Source: Terrisporobacter mayombei (GTDB lineage Bacteria; Bacillota; Clostridia; Peptostreptococcales; Peptostreptococcaceae). From it: DNA of 64,000 bases. A program made the position numbers and the translations under genes. Shown piece after piece: positions 33,763 through 42,242 of the stretch. The notes beneath the pieces were generated by a model. The model was not told where the DNA came from. It was given only the letters and a program-made list of their open reading frames with translations, and made no database searches. The DNA lies in NCBI RefSeq assembly GCF_014333445.1, contig NZ_JACRYU010000016.1:186001-250000 (forward strand), read 5' to 3'. Positions within the stretch are counted from its first letter, which is position 1. The number at the start of each line of letters is the position of its first letter.

Positions 33763-34683
33763 ATGGAGTATCAATTAGAGATATTAATGACACTTCAAAA
33801 TATGAGAAATGATATTTTTACGTGTATATTTACATTTTTCACTATATGTACAGAAGTGCCTGTAATAACTGTTTTAACAGCTATACTATATTGGTGTGTT
33901 AATAAAAGAGCTGGGCAAAGAACTTTATTTGCTCTTTGTGGGAGTTTAAATATAAATGCAGGGATAAAAAATTATATCAAAATGCCAAGACCAATTGGAA
34001 TGGAAGGTTTAGAATCTCTTAGAGTGGAAACAGCAACAGGGTATTCTTTCCCCAGTGGTCATACACAAACAAGTACAACTTTTTGGACTAGCCTAATGTT
34101 ATTGTTCAAAAAAACATGGATTTATATCATAGGAATAATCATGATTTTAGGAGCAGGAGTGTCAAGACTATATCTTGGAGTTCACTGGCCAACAGATGTG
34201 ATTGCTGGTTGGATATTTGGTATAGTACTTAGTATACTATTTGTAAAATTATTTGATTATATAGATGATACTAAAAATTATTATATACTAGTTCTATTAT
34301 TAGTTATATTTGGATTATTTACATATTTTGTGGGTGGAGAAGACTTATATAAAATGTTTGGGCTTTACACCGGATTTATTTTAGGATATATGGTTGAGGA
34401 TACTTACATTCAATTTAGTACAGATGGGAATCAAAAAAGAAAAAATATTTTTGCTAAAAACACTTCTAAATATGATAGATTAGGAAAAAAAGTAGGAAGA
34501 TTTATAGTAGGAATAATATCATTATTATTAATTTACTTAGTACTTAATTTTATAGGTGATAATTTTGTGATAAATAAATCAGAAGATATTATAAGTATTT
34601 TTAAATATATTAAATATACAATAGTAATATTTTGGGGAATCGCAGGTGCACCCGCTTTATTTAAATTATTTAAATTAGCATAA
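33763..34683 (+). CDS. PAP2-family membrane phosphatase
   Basis: 306 residues with six or more hydrophobic helices. The three PAP2 motifs are KNYIKMPRP (about 68-76), YSFPSGHTQTST (about 96) and SRLYLGVHWPTDVIAG (about 130-145), giving the catalytic His pair and Arg. The enzyme dephosphorylates lipid phosphates such as phosphatidate or undecaprenyl pyrophosphate on the outer membrane face. The C-terminal 120 residues add extra helices beyond the minimal domain. GGAGG-like AAGGTGG precedes the ATG. It is followed 31 bp later by the flavoprotein gene. Confidence 0.92.
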   Translation: MEYQLEILMTLQNMRNDIFTCIFTFFTICTEVPVITVLTAILYWCVNKRAGQRTLFALCGSLNINAGIKNYIKMPRPIGMEGLESLRVETATGYSFPSGHTQTSTTFWTSLMLLFKKTWIYIIGIIMILGAGVSRLYLGVHWPTDVIAGWIFGIVLSILFVKLFDYIDDTKNYYILVLLLVIFGLFTYFVGGEDLYKMFGLYTGFILGYMVEDTYIQFSTDGNQKRKNIFAKNTSKYDRLGKKVGRFIVGIISLLLIYLVLNFIGDNFVINKSEDIISIFKYIKYTIVIFWGIAGAPALFKLFKLA

Positions 34684-34714
34684 TTATTCCTATTTAAAGT
34701 GAAAGGATGATTAT

Positions 34715-35941
34715 TTGAAAAAGGTAGTAGTAATAGGAGGAGGACCAGCTGGAATGATGGCTGCATCTACAGCAGCAGATAATGGAGCAGAGGTAATTCT
34801 TTTAGAAAAACAACATAGACTAGGAAGAAAACTTTTAATTACAGGAAAAGGAAGATGTAATATAACAAATGATTGTGATGTAGAAGAGCTTATAGAAAAT
34901 GTTCCTACGAATGGAAAGTTTCTATATAGTGCTTTTTATACATTTACAAATTACGATGCAGTGAATATGTTCAATTCTTTAGGTCTTGAAACAAAAACTG
35001 AAAGAGGGAAAAGAGTATTTCCAAAAAGTGATAAGGCTTTAGATGTGGTAAAAGCTTTTGAAAAACTAGTTAATAGTAAAAAAGTTAAAGTTATTTTAAA
35101 TGCAAAGGTTAATAAAGTCGTAGCTAAAAACTCTAAAGTTGAAAAAGTTATTTATAATAATAATCAAGAAATAAAATGTGACAGTGTAATAATAGCAACA
35201 GGAGGAATGAGCTATCCATTAACAGGATCAACAGGTGATGGATATAAGTTTGCATCAGCCTTAGGACATACGATAATTCCCACTAAGCCATCATTAATAG
35301 GAATAGAGGTTCAAGAAGGATTTGTGAGAGATTTAGAAAAACTAGTTCTTAGAAATGTTGCGATTAAAGTTCTTAATAGTAAAAATAAAAAAATATATGA
35401 TGATTTCGGTGAATTGGAATTTACTAAAAATGGCCTTGATGGTCCTATAATAAAGTCTGCAAGTTGCAGAATGAAGGATACATCAAAAGAAAACTATAAA
35501 ATTATTTTAGATTTAAAACCAGCTTTAGATGAAGAAAAGCTTGATAAGAGAATAATAAGAGATTTTGAAAAATACACAAATAAAGACTTTGAAAATTCAT
35601 TAGGTGATTTATTACCGAAGAAATTTATACCAATAATAGTTGAGTTAAGCGAAATACCAAAACACTTAAAAGTTAATCAAATATCTAAAAAGCAAAGACT
35701 TCATTTAGTTCATTTATTGAAAAATATTACTTTTACAGTGAAAAGATACAGACCAATAGAAGAAGCAATAGTAACCTCAGGTGGTGTTAAGGTAAGTGAA
35801 ATAAATGCTAGTACTATGGAATCGAAATTAATAAAAAATCTTTTCTTTGCAGGAGAAGTAATTGATGTTGATGCATATACTGGAGGATTTAATTTACAAA
35901 TAGCTTATTCTACAGCATATTTGGCTGGAACCAATTGTTAA
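34715..35941 (+). CDS. BaiN/HI0933-family FAD-dependent oxidoreductase
   Basis: 408 residues. FAD is bound through VVIGGGPAGMMAA (3-15) and the family-specific LLEKQHRLGRKLLITGKGRCN (about 28-48). The C-terminal segment VTSGGVKVSEI and DVDAYTGGFNLQIAYSTA complete the flavin site. The physiological substrate is not known for most members; BaiN was linked to bile-acid metabolism in gut clostridia, but this cannot be assumed here. The start is TTG at 34715 with GAAAGGATGA. Confidence 0.88.
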   Translation: MKKVVVIGGGPAGMMAASTAADNGAEVILLEKQHRLGRKLLITGKGRCNITNDCDVEELIENVPTNGKFLYSAFYTFTNYDAVNMFNSLGLETKTERGKRVFPKSDKALDVVKAFEKLVNSKKVKVILNAKVNKVVAKNSKVEKVIYNNNQEIKCDSVIIATGGMSYPLTGSTGDGYKFASALGHTIIPTKPSLIGIEVQEGFVRDLEKLVLRNVAIKVLNSKNKKIYDDFGELEFTKNGLDGPIIKSASCRMKDTSKENYKIILDLKPALDEEKLDKRIIRDFEKYTNKDFENSLGDLLPKKFIPIIVELSEIPKHLKVNQISKKQRLHLVHLLKNITFTVKRYRPIEEAIVTSGGVKVSEINASTMESKLIKNLFFAGEVIDVDAYTGGFNLQIAYSTAYLAGTNC

Positions 35942-35962
35942 AAAAATTGTCAGAAATTGCAT

Positions 35963-35991
35963 ACATGTTAAATCTCATTTGTAACATAATA
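35963..35991 (+). promoter_or_regulatory. Sigma-G-like forespore promoter of the SASP gene
   Basis: CATAATA at 35985-35991 matches the sigma-G -10 form CATnHTA, with ACATG at 35963-35967 (4 of 5 to GHATR) 17 nt upstream. The position, 42 bp before a small acid-soluble spore protein gene, supports forespore expression. Confidence 0.55.
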
Positions 35992-36032
35992 GTATTAGAA
36001 ACAAATATTAAAAAGAAAAGAGGTAATATAAC

Positions 36033-36251
36033 ATGACAACTAACAATAACAACAAAACAGCAGTTCCAGAAGCAAAAGCAGCATTAAATCAAATGAAATT
36101 AGAAATAGCAAATGAACTTGGTATGTCTAATTATCAACAAGTTGATAAAGGAAACCTTACAGCTAGAGAAAATGGTTATGTAGGTGGATACATGACTAAA
36201 AAATTAGTTGAAATGGCTGAACAACAAATGGCAGGTAAAAGCCAACAATAG
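36033..36251 (+). CDS. Alpha/beta-type small acid-soluble spore protein
   Basis: 72 residues, the normal SASP length. The germination-protease cleavage site is in MKLEIANELGM (about 21-31), and the DNA-binding helices contain GNLTARENGYVGGYMTKKLVEMAE. These proteins coat and protect spore DNA and supply amino acids on germination. It is strong evidence that the organism forms endospores. GAGG precedes the ATG. Confidence 0.96.
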   Translation: MTTNNNNKTAVPEAKAALNQMKLEIANELGMSNYQQVDKGNLTARENGYVGGYMTKKLVEMAEQQMAGKSQQ

Positions 36252-36289
36252 TTTATAAGGCTAACAATACAATATATAAGTAATAAAGG

Positions 36290-36336
36290 AAGAGGTAAGA
36301 TTAAGGTATAAAATGCTTTAAACTTACCTCTTTTAC
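36290..36336 (+). terminator. Terminator after SASP gene
   Basis: AAGAGGTAAG (36290-36299) pairs with CTTACCTCTT (36323-36332), with further TTAAG/CTTTAA pairing inside, followed by TT. Confidence 0.8.
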
Positions 36337-36436
36337 GATAATTAAGATAATAATATTTACATAAAAATAACTAAAAAATGTTTAATATGGAATATATTGA
36401 CTATAAGAAATAAATATAATATAATAAAAATACTTT

Positions 36437-36563
36437 GATAAGGGAGTAGTTGGCACTATTATTTTTAGTGTAACATAGTCAACATACTGATAGTTTTACT
36501 ATCTGGCTTTGTTTTGAATGATGAGACTTATCTATAGCTTAAGCTATAGGTGGGTCTTTTTTA
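36437..36563 (+). ncRNA. yybP-ykoY manganese riboswitch with terminator
   Basis: GATAAGGGAGTAG at 36437-36449, the central CTGGCTTTG and the closing GATGAGACTTATC at about 36520-36532 match the yybP-ykoY (Mn2+) aptamer. The 5' GATAAG and 3' CTTATC close P1. An alternative 15-bp terminator stem (36524-36538 with 36543-36557) followed by TTTTTT shares the 3' strand of P1, so ligand binding should disrupt the terminator and turn on expression. The manganese exporter mntP follows at 36681, as expected. Confidence 0.9.
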
Positions 36564-36680
36564 TATGGTAAGCAAATTTTTAATTATGTGAAATAAATAA
36601 TTTTTAATCTATTATGGGACAATAAAATCAAAGCGATTTGTTTAAAAGTTTTATAATTTGAAAGGAAGGAAATAAATAAT

Positions 36681-37274
36681 ATGAGTTTAATAGAGTTATT
36701 TGTAATAGCAGTAGGGTTATCTATGGATGCTTTTGCAGTAGCAATATGCAAAGGTCTTTCATTAAGGAAGGTATCATTAAAAAAATGTGCTAAAGTAGGT
36801 TTATATTTTGGGGGATTCCAAGGAGGTATGCCACTTATTGGGTTTATACTTGGCGTGCAGTTTAAGGATTATATAGTCAGTATAGACCACTGGATAGCAT
36901 TTATTTTATTATCTTTTATAGGTATAAATATGATAAGAGAGTCTAGGGAAAAAGAAGATGAAAATGTTGTAGAAGGCTTAGCAGAGGTTGCAGTTGGAGA
37001 AGAAAATGAACTTGGATTCAAAAATATGATTATGCTTTCTATAGCAACAAGTATAGACGCATTAGCCGTAGGGGTTACATTTGCATTTTTACAAGTTGAT
37101 ATAGTACCAGCAGTTTCATTTATAGGGATAGTTACATTTGTATTATCTATGATAGGTGTAAAAGTTGGTAATATATTTGGAGTTAAATATAAATCAAAGG
37201 CAGAATTTGTAGGTGGTGCAATTTTAATATTAATGGGAATAAAAATATTGATTGAACATTTAGGGCTTCTATAA
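36681..37274 (+). CDS. mntP: Manganese efflux pump MntP
   Basis: A 197-residue membrane protein with six helices in two similar halves. Signature motifs are [17 protein letters not shown] (about 11-27) and the repeat [15 protein letters not shown] (about 120-134), each with the Asp that coordinates Mn2+. It exports Mn2+ from the cytoplasm when levels are high. It is controlled by the riboswitch 120 bp upstream. AAAGGAAGG lies before the ATG. Confidence 0.95.
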   Translation: MSLIELFVIAVGLSMDAFAVAICKGLSLRKVSLKKCAKVGLYFGGFQGGMPLIGFILGVQFKDYIVSIDHWIAFILLSFIGINMIRESREKEDENVVEGLAEVAVGEENELGFKNMIMLSIATSIDALAVGVTFAFLQVDIVPAVSFIGIVTFVLSMIGVKVGNIFGVKYKSKAEFVGGAILILMGIKILIEHLGLL

Positions 37275-37350
37275 AATTAAGATAAATAAAATAATAGGTC
37301 TTGGTTAGAATAACATTAGATACAAAAATTAATACATAAGGAGTGTTAGT

Positions 37351-37518
37351 ATGGCTGTAGATTTTGATAAAATAAAACAAGACTTTATTAATGCAGATGT
37401 AGATGGAAAAATAAGAATATATACTACAACACAAGGTTTATCGGTAGATCAATTTAGAGAATTATTGAGATATTATCCAATTCAACATCTATCAAAATTA
37501 GAAAGAGCTATGGGATAA
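37351..37518 (+). CDS. Small soluble protein, 55 residues
   Basis: ATG 37351 follows AAGGAG (37338-37343) at 7-nt spacing. The product reads MAVDFDKIKQDFINADVDGK, IRIYTTTQGLSVDQFRELLR, YYPIQHLSKLERAMG. It is highly charged, helical and without a signal, and codon use is normal. A strong terminator follows at 37536. The family is not recognised, but the ribosome binding site, composition and terminator make it convincing. A longer open frame on the opposite strand here is a shadow. Confidence 0.75.
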   Translation: MAVDFDKIKQDFINADVDGKIRIYTTTQGLSVDQFRELLRYYPIQHLSKLERAMG

Positions 37519-37535
37519 ATTAAAAAATTATAATT

Positions 37536-37575
37536 AAAAAGAACTACTAAATATATATTTAGTAGTTCTTTTTTA
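37536..37575. terminator. Bidirectional terminator
   Basis: A nearly continuous palindrome (AAAAAGAACTACTAAATAT, 37536-37554, with its complement to 37575) between the small forward gene and the reverse gene whose stop lies at 37573. Confidence 0.88.
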
Positions 37576-38049
37576 GTTAAAATTGTTTTTTTGTATGTAG
37601 TTATAAATTCTTTCATTGCCTAAATCAATATTACCTGTTTCAATATATTCAATAATAGAATCCATATCGTTACTATTTAAGTATTGTATAGGAATTACTA
37701 ATTCATAGCCTCCATCTTGTAAAATATTTTTTAGCTTAATTTTTTGAGAGATACTTGGTGGGTCAATTTTTTTCTTTTCTTTTTTGCTTTTGCGAGAAAT
37801 TGATAGATTTTCATTTTGAATATTGATTAATGTATTTATGTAGTCTATATAAGAAGTTTGGAAATCTTCTTGGTGTATTAAGTCTTGGCTTAAAAGATTA
37901 CAAATATATTCATCGCAAAGTATATTTTGTGCAAACTTATCAGCAGTTAGTTTGCCAGTTATAATTCCCTTTTGGTATTTTCTCAAAATGCTTTTCGTGT
38001 GACTATATATCTTGTTTCTTGTTTCTAAGTCCAATTCCTTTATCTCCAT
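37573..38049 (-). CDS. Hypothetical protein, 158 residues
   Basis: No family recognised. It is a mostly helical, charged protein: residues 1-75 contain helices rich in Leu and Tyr (MEIKELDLETRNKIYSHTKS), a basic patch RKSKKEKKKID lies near 85-95, and the C-terminal part (GGYELVIPIQYLNSNDMDSI) is mixed. There is no signal peptide or membrane helix. GGAG is 12 nt before the ATG at 38049. Its stop codon overlaps the shared terminator. Confidence 0.65.
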   Translation of the reverse strand: MEIKELDLETRNKIYSHTKSILRKYQKGIITGKLTADKFAQNILCDEYICNLLSQDLIHQEDFQTSYIDYINTLINIQNENLSISRKSKKEKKKIDPPSISQKIKLKNILQDGGYELVIPIQYLNSNDMDSIIEYIETGNIDLGNERIYNYIQKNNFN

Positions 38050-38227
38050 AAGGGACCACTCCTATTTTTAAAATAAGTTCTAAAGTTATTATTTCCAAAA
38101 TTTATATTTTAAATACTTATTGTCAGAAAAATTAAAAAGTATAAGAATATGTACGTTTGTATTTTTATGTTTTTTTATTTTGAAATTTGAGCATAATAAA
38201 AATGAAAAACTTTAGGAGGTAAGTAAT

Positions 38228-38533
38228 ATGCAAAATGGAAGTTTAAAATGTAATGCAGATGATTGTGTTTATAATTCAAGTCGTGAATGTAAAGCAGGAG
38301 GAATAAAAGTAGGTGGACGTCAAGCTACTTCTACTAGTGAAACTGTTTGTGCATCTTATGTAAATAGAGCTAATAGTGGATTTACAAATACTGTTGATAA
38401 TGGTTATACTCAAACACAAGATATAAAATGTGAGGCAGCTAATTGCAAGTATAATGAGAACTTACTATGTAAAGCAGAAAGTGTAAAAATAAATGCTCAA
38501 GATGCTTCTTGCGATACTTTTATTCTTGAATAA
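38228..38533 (+). CDS. DUF1540 protein with two Cys-rich repeats
   Basis: 101 residues made of two DUF1540 units. Unit one (about 5-45) is LKCNADDCVYNSSRECKAGGI ending in TVCASY; unit two (about 65-100) is IKCEAANCKYNENLLCKAE ending in ASCDTF. Each has four Cys in a C-x4-C-x7/8-C pattern plus a distal Cys, suggesting a metal or disulfide-stabilised fold. Common in clostridia; function unknown, often spore-associated. AGGAGG precedes the ATG. Confidence 0.88.
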   Translation: MQNGSLKCNADDCVYNSSRECKAGGIKVGGRQATSTSETVCASYVNRANSGFTNTVDNGYTQTQDIKCEAANCKYNENLLCKAESVKINAQDASCDTFILE

Positions 38534-38559
38534 AAGTACACGATTATATGTGAAATAAT

Positions 38560-38588
38560 AAAAAGGCTCCTTCTTAAGGGGCTTTTTA
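38560..38588 (+). terminator. Terminator after DUF1540 gene
   Basis: AAAAAGGCTCC (38560-38570) pairs with GGGGCTTTTT (38579-38588) with a bulged G and one G-U pair. Confidence 0.75.
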
Positions 38589-38714
38589 TATTATAAAATC
38601 TAATTTATTACTGATTAATTACTTATCTTTGAGTAAATTATGTAAATTAAGTATAAAAATAATAAATATTAGCAAAAATCAAAATAAAAAGATGTTTTAA
38701 AGGAAGTGTAAACA

Positions 38715-39191
38715 ATGATAAATAACTTAATTAAACTATTTTATTCAGAAGTAGTAAAAACAAAAATGAAAAATATGCCGAATAAAGAGTACGAACTTAG
38801 AAATAGATTTAAGCAATTTAGAAATGTAACATTAAAAATAGATAGCTTCTTTTTGAAAGGATTAAAAATAGTTTTAGCATTATTTGTTTTATATTTAGCC
38901 TTTTATGTGAAAACTTTATTAGGTATAGGAGTTTTATTAGTAGAATTAGTTTACTTAGTATATAAAATAAGTTATGAAAAACAAGTCAAAGCTGCTATTG
39001 AAAATGTAAAGAATAATATAGAAATTTCAGCTGATAATTTTATAAATGAAGACAGTAAAAGAGGTATAAATTTATTAATAACTCTTCTTGTAATTAGTCT
39101 ACTTACAGGATTCAATTATTTTATTGGAATAAGTTTTATAAGTGTATTTGTCTATACGGCTAGAAATTTATACATAACATTTAGACAATAG
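38715..39191 (+). CDS. Hypothetical membrane protein, 158 residues
   Basis: No family recognised. A basic N-terminal 45 residues are followed by two adjacent hydrophobic helices (about 48-66 and 68-84), a polar amphipathic loop (about 85-118) and two more helices (about 119-135 and 138-153). The four-helix layout with a cytosolic N-terminus is inferred from the positive-inside rule. GGAAG precedes the ATG. Single gene. Confidence 0.6.
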   Translation: MINNLIKLFYSEVVKTKMKNMPNKEYELRNRFKQFRNVTLKIDSFFLKGLKIVLALFVLYLAFYVKTLLGIGVLLVELVYLVYKISYEKQVKAAIENVKNNIEISADNFINEDSKRGINLLITLLVISLLTGFNYFIGISFISVFVYTARNLYITFRQ

Positions 39192-39218
39192 TATAAGTAA
39201 TTATAATTTAAACAAATA

Positions 39219-39266
39219 TATATAAATAAAAGGGTATATCTAAAAATATACCCTTTTATTTATATA
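39219..39266 (+). terminator. Terminator after membrane protein gene
   Basis: A stem of 16 or more bp built on AAATAAAAGGGTATAT (39224-39239) with 39246-39261, extendable on both sides. The remaining 39267-39668 is AT-rich; I see only a small CTCTT/AAGAG hairpin near 39555 and no gene. Confidence 0.88.
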
Positions 39267-39668
39267 TATTATATAATGAATTATATTTCAAATCTAAATG
39301 GAAATTTTAAGTATAAAGGTTATAAAATTTTATTTTTAGACAATTATGCAATTCAAATAAATACTATATTAAATGTTCTTGTATAAACTGTAATTAAAAA
39401 ATTCTATTAAAGTAATTTGAGAGATAGAATTTATATTTTAATTAGAGATTAATTAAATTTATAATGTTTGTATTGAAAAGTTTAATTTAAATTTAGTCAT
39501 TATGGAAATAGTAAAAAATATTTGAATATAAGTAATAGAATTGAGTAATATAGAAGTCTCTTTATTTCTAAGAGGAGTTAAACAGTTATTTAACTATATA
39601 ATTATAGAATAATATGCTACAATAATGTTCTAGAATAGTGGAAATTTATAGGAGGAGAAGGTGTATTT

Positions 39669-41435
39669 ATGAGCAACACTAATATGAAGATGAAAAATTT
39701 AGTAGAAATATCATCTATGGTAGCGGAATCTACTGATTTTTTTGAAATAAAAGATAACATAATAGAAAAAATGCTTGAAGTTGTTTACCCAAGAAAAGCT
39801 TGCGTAAATTTATTTTATAACAATGATTATAACCATGCATATTTAGTATGTTCTAATACATTAGAATACATAAAAGAAACTTTTGTAGGTGACGAGATTA
39901 GAGGGGTAAAATTTAATTTTTATGAAGATTACCCAGAATATATACACGAGGCAGTAGAAGAAAAAAAGATAGTTTATGTAAAAAATATTTTTGAAGATGA
40001 AAGAGCTAAGGTAGAGATAGAACTTGCTAGGCAAGAAGGGTATATTGGTCGAATTGTATTCCCATTAATTTATAATAAACAAGTGTTAGGATTTATGACA
40101 TGTTTCCTATCTGAAGGTGATTATTTAAATGATGAAGATATAGATTTTGTTGCTTCTATTGCATCTTTAATAGCCCTATCTATTGAGATAACAGCACAAA
40201 ATAAGCAAAAGAATTTTGTGATTGATAAACTTAGAAATGCTCTAGAATTAATAAGTGAAGCTACTAAGAGATTATATTTAAACAAAAATATAGATGAATT
40301 CTTAGTTCATTTAAGTGATATTGCGAAAAAAACAACAAATAGTGAAGATGCGGTTATTTTAATTGATAATAATGGTAGCAAAAATAAAGTGTTTAGATCG
40401 TACTGTAGACTAGATGAAAGAGATGAAAATGTACAAAAAATAATTCAATATCTTTTAGCTAAAGAAGTAAACGGACTATATGTTAATGAAACAGAATTGG
40501 ATAAGGATATGAATATAGTTGGCAATAGTTACATCTTTTATAAACTTACTAATGAAGATGAACATATGGGAGTTATACTATGCCAAGATGGCAAAAAATA
40601 TACAGATGATGATTTAAATATTTTAAGCATTTTATCTAAGCAAGTTATAATAGCAATGCAGCTTTATGGATATAATGAACAAAATCTTAAACATAAACTG
40701 ATTGCAAAAGAGTTAAATATATTAAATAAACAGCAAAAACTTATAATGGATGAAAGTAGAATGGATTGTAATGATGAAAAAGAATTACAATTCTACCATA
40801 AGCCAGCTACAGTTGTAGGGGGAGATTTTTATTATGCTCACAGAATTGATGAAAATAGAGTAGCATATATTATAGCTGATGTTATGGGGCATGGTATAGT
40901 AGCGAACTATATGGTAGCAATGATAAAAGGGACTTTTAAAACATTATGTTATCAATTTAAAACGCCAGGTGAAATTGCAACTTATTTAAATAAAATATTA
41001 TATGATGAATTTGATAAAATGGGTGTATTTGCTACTGCTTTAATTAATGTATTAGATACTAATGAAAATATATTATCTGTTTCCAATGCTGGACATTATA
41101 GTCCTATAATAATAGATAAAGATGGTGATATTATAGAATCTTTAAACTGCAAAAAAGGTATACCAATAGGTGTTTTGCCAGATGGAGAATATCATAGCAA
41201 TACTTTTAGCATAAAAGACTACCCAATGGTATTTATGTTTACTGATGGTACTCTTGAAATTAAAGATGCACAAAAAGAAGAGTATGGATTAGAACGACTT
41301 AAAAATTTTGTAAAAAATAACTACAAAAATAATAGAAAAAAAATTGTCGAGAATTTGAAAAAAGAAATTGAAGAGTTTTCAGGAAGTGATAACTTTGAAG
41401 ACGATATATTAATACTTATGTTAAAAAATAAATAG
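39669..41435 (+). CDS. GAF-domain PP2C (SpoIIE/RsbU-type) phosphatase
   Basis: 588 residues. Two GAF-like sensor domains occupy about 10-175 and 190-335, joined by a coiled linker. The SpoIIE-type PP2C domain (about 360-588) has the metal aspartates in VVGGDFYYA (about 382), IADVMGHGIVANYMVAMIKG (about 400), FMFTDGTLE (about 520) and DNFEDDILILML at the end. Such proteins dephosphorylate anti-sigma-factor antagonists in response to a signal. No sigma or anti-sigma gene is nearby. GGAGGAG precedes the ATG. The next gene starts 10 bp later. Confidence 0.88.
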   Translation: MSNTNMKMKNLVEISSMVAESTDFFEIKDNIIEKMLEVVYPRKACVNLFYNNDYNHAYLVCSNTLEYIKETFVGDEIRGVKFNFYEDYPEYIHEAVEEKKIVYVKNIFEDERAKVEIELARQEGYIGRIVFPLIYNKQVLGFMTCFLSEGDYLNDEDIDFVASIASLIALSIEITAQNKQKNFVIDKLRNALELISEATKRLYLNKNIDEFLVHLSDIAKKTTNSEDAVILIDNNGSKNKVFRSYCRLDERDENVQKIIQYLLAKEVNGLYVNETELDKDMNIVGNSYIFYKLTNEDEHMGVILCQDGKKYTDDDLNILSILSKQVIIAMQLYGYNEQNLKHKLIAKELNILNKQQKLIMDESRMDCNDEKELQFYHKPATVVGGDFYYAHRIDENRVAYIIADVMGHGIVANYMVAMIKGTFKTLCYQFKTPGEIATYLNKILYDEFDKMGVFATALINVLDTNENILSVSNAGHYSPIIIDKDGDIIESLNCKKGIPIGVLPDGEYHSNTFSIKDYPMVFMFTDGTLEIKDAQKEEYGLERLKNFVKNNYKNNRKKIVENLKKEIEEFSGSDNFEDDILILMLKNK

Positions 41436-41445
41436 GAGGGAGCTT

Positions 41446-42042
41446 ATGGAAAAAAAAGATCAAGTCATAATAATTAATGGTAGCCCAAGAAGAAGCAAAA
41501 ATTGTAATAAAATAATAAAAAATATTATAGAAAAATTTGAATCTGATAATATAGAGTATGAATTACTTAATCTTTATGATATGGATATAGATTATTGTAA
41601 TGCTTGTAGCTTTTGTGAGAAAAAGGGTTATTGTAGAATAAAAGATGACATGACTCCTATTTATAAAGATTTTGATAATTCAAAAGGCACTATTGTAGTA
41701 AGTCCTACTTACTTTAGAAGTGTATCAACGAAAGTAAAAACACTAGTAGATAGAACTCAAGCTATTTATGCAAGTAAATATATATTTAAGAAACCTTCTA
41801 TAGATACTAAAAAAGATAGAAGAGGAATGTATATAGCTGTAGGTGGAGAACCATATCATGAAATACAATTTTTAGGTGGTCAGTTGGTAATGGATATATT
41901 TTTCAAATGTATAAATACTAAGTTAGCTTATAATATATATATGAGTAATAGTGATGAGGTCTTATATGAAGAGAACGAAGAATTCAGAAATAAACTTGAT
42001 AATGCTATAGAAAATTATATAAAAGAAATAAAATCTATATAA
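41446..42042 (+). CDS. Flavodoxin-family NAD(P)H-dependent FMN reductase-like protein
   Basis: 198 residues. FMN phosphate loop IINGSPRRSKNCNKI (about 9-23), the Cys-containing loop YCNACSFCEKKGYCRIKDDM (about 50-69), and SPTYFRSVSTKVKTLVDRT (about 86-104) are typical. Four Cys near residue 50-65 (C-x2-C-x2-C-x5-C) could bind an iron-sulfur cluster, as in iron-sulfur flavoproteins. It sits 10 bp after the phosphatase, so co-expression is likely. GGAGGG precedes the ATG. Confidence 0.82.
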   Translation: MEKKDQVIIINGSPRRSKNCNKIIKNIIEKFESDNIEYELLNLYDMDIDYCNACSFCEKKGYCRIKDDMTPIYKDFDNSKGTIVVSPTYFRSVSTKVKTLVDRTQAIYASKYIFKKPSIDTKKDRRGMYIAVGGEPYHEIQFLGGQLVMDIFFKCINTKLAYNIYMSNSDEVLYEENEEFRNKLDNAIENYIKEIKSI

Positions 42043-42063
42043 AGAGCTTTTTAGCTCTTTTTT
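42041..42063 (+). terminator. Terminator overlapping the stop codon
   Basis: AAAGAGCT (42041-42048), loop TTTT, AGCTCTTT (42053-42060) and TTT. The stem begins inside the TAA at 42040-42042. Confidence 0.85.
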
Positions 42064-42143
42064 GCTTACTAGGATATTATATTGATATTTGAATTTGTGG
42101 ATAATCTAAGAAACGAAGAAATATCAACAAATGTGAAGATGTA

Positions 42144-42189
42144 AAAAAGGACATTTTGAGCGAATCAAATTTTTTATGTCTTTTTTTAC
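42144..42189 (+). repeat. Hairpin carrying a CGAA-AATTTTTTAT repeat before aroC
   Basis: AAAAAAGGACAT (starting at about 42143) pairs with ATGTCTTTTTTT (to about 42188). Inside is TTTGA-GCGAA-TCAAA followed by TTTTTT, and this inner part matches the repeat seen at 18786 and 57996. It sits 55 bp before the aroC start and could be a terminator or attenuator for the aromatic operon. Confidence 0.5.
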
Positions 42190-42242
42190 TTTATTTTGGT
42201 AAACTAAGAAAAGAATAAATTTGATTCAAAAGGAGAGTACGA

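Noticed and set aside
37183..37434. 83-codon reverse-strand frame
   Set aside because: It overlaps both mntP and the convincing 55-residue forward gene, and its Ile/Tyr-rich product has no motif.
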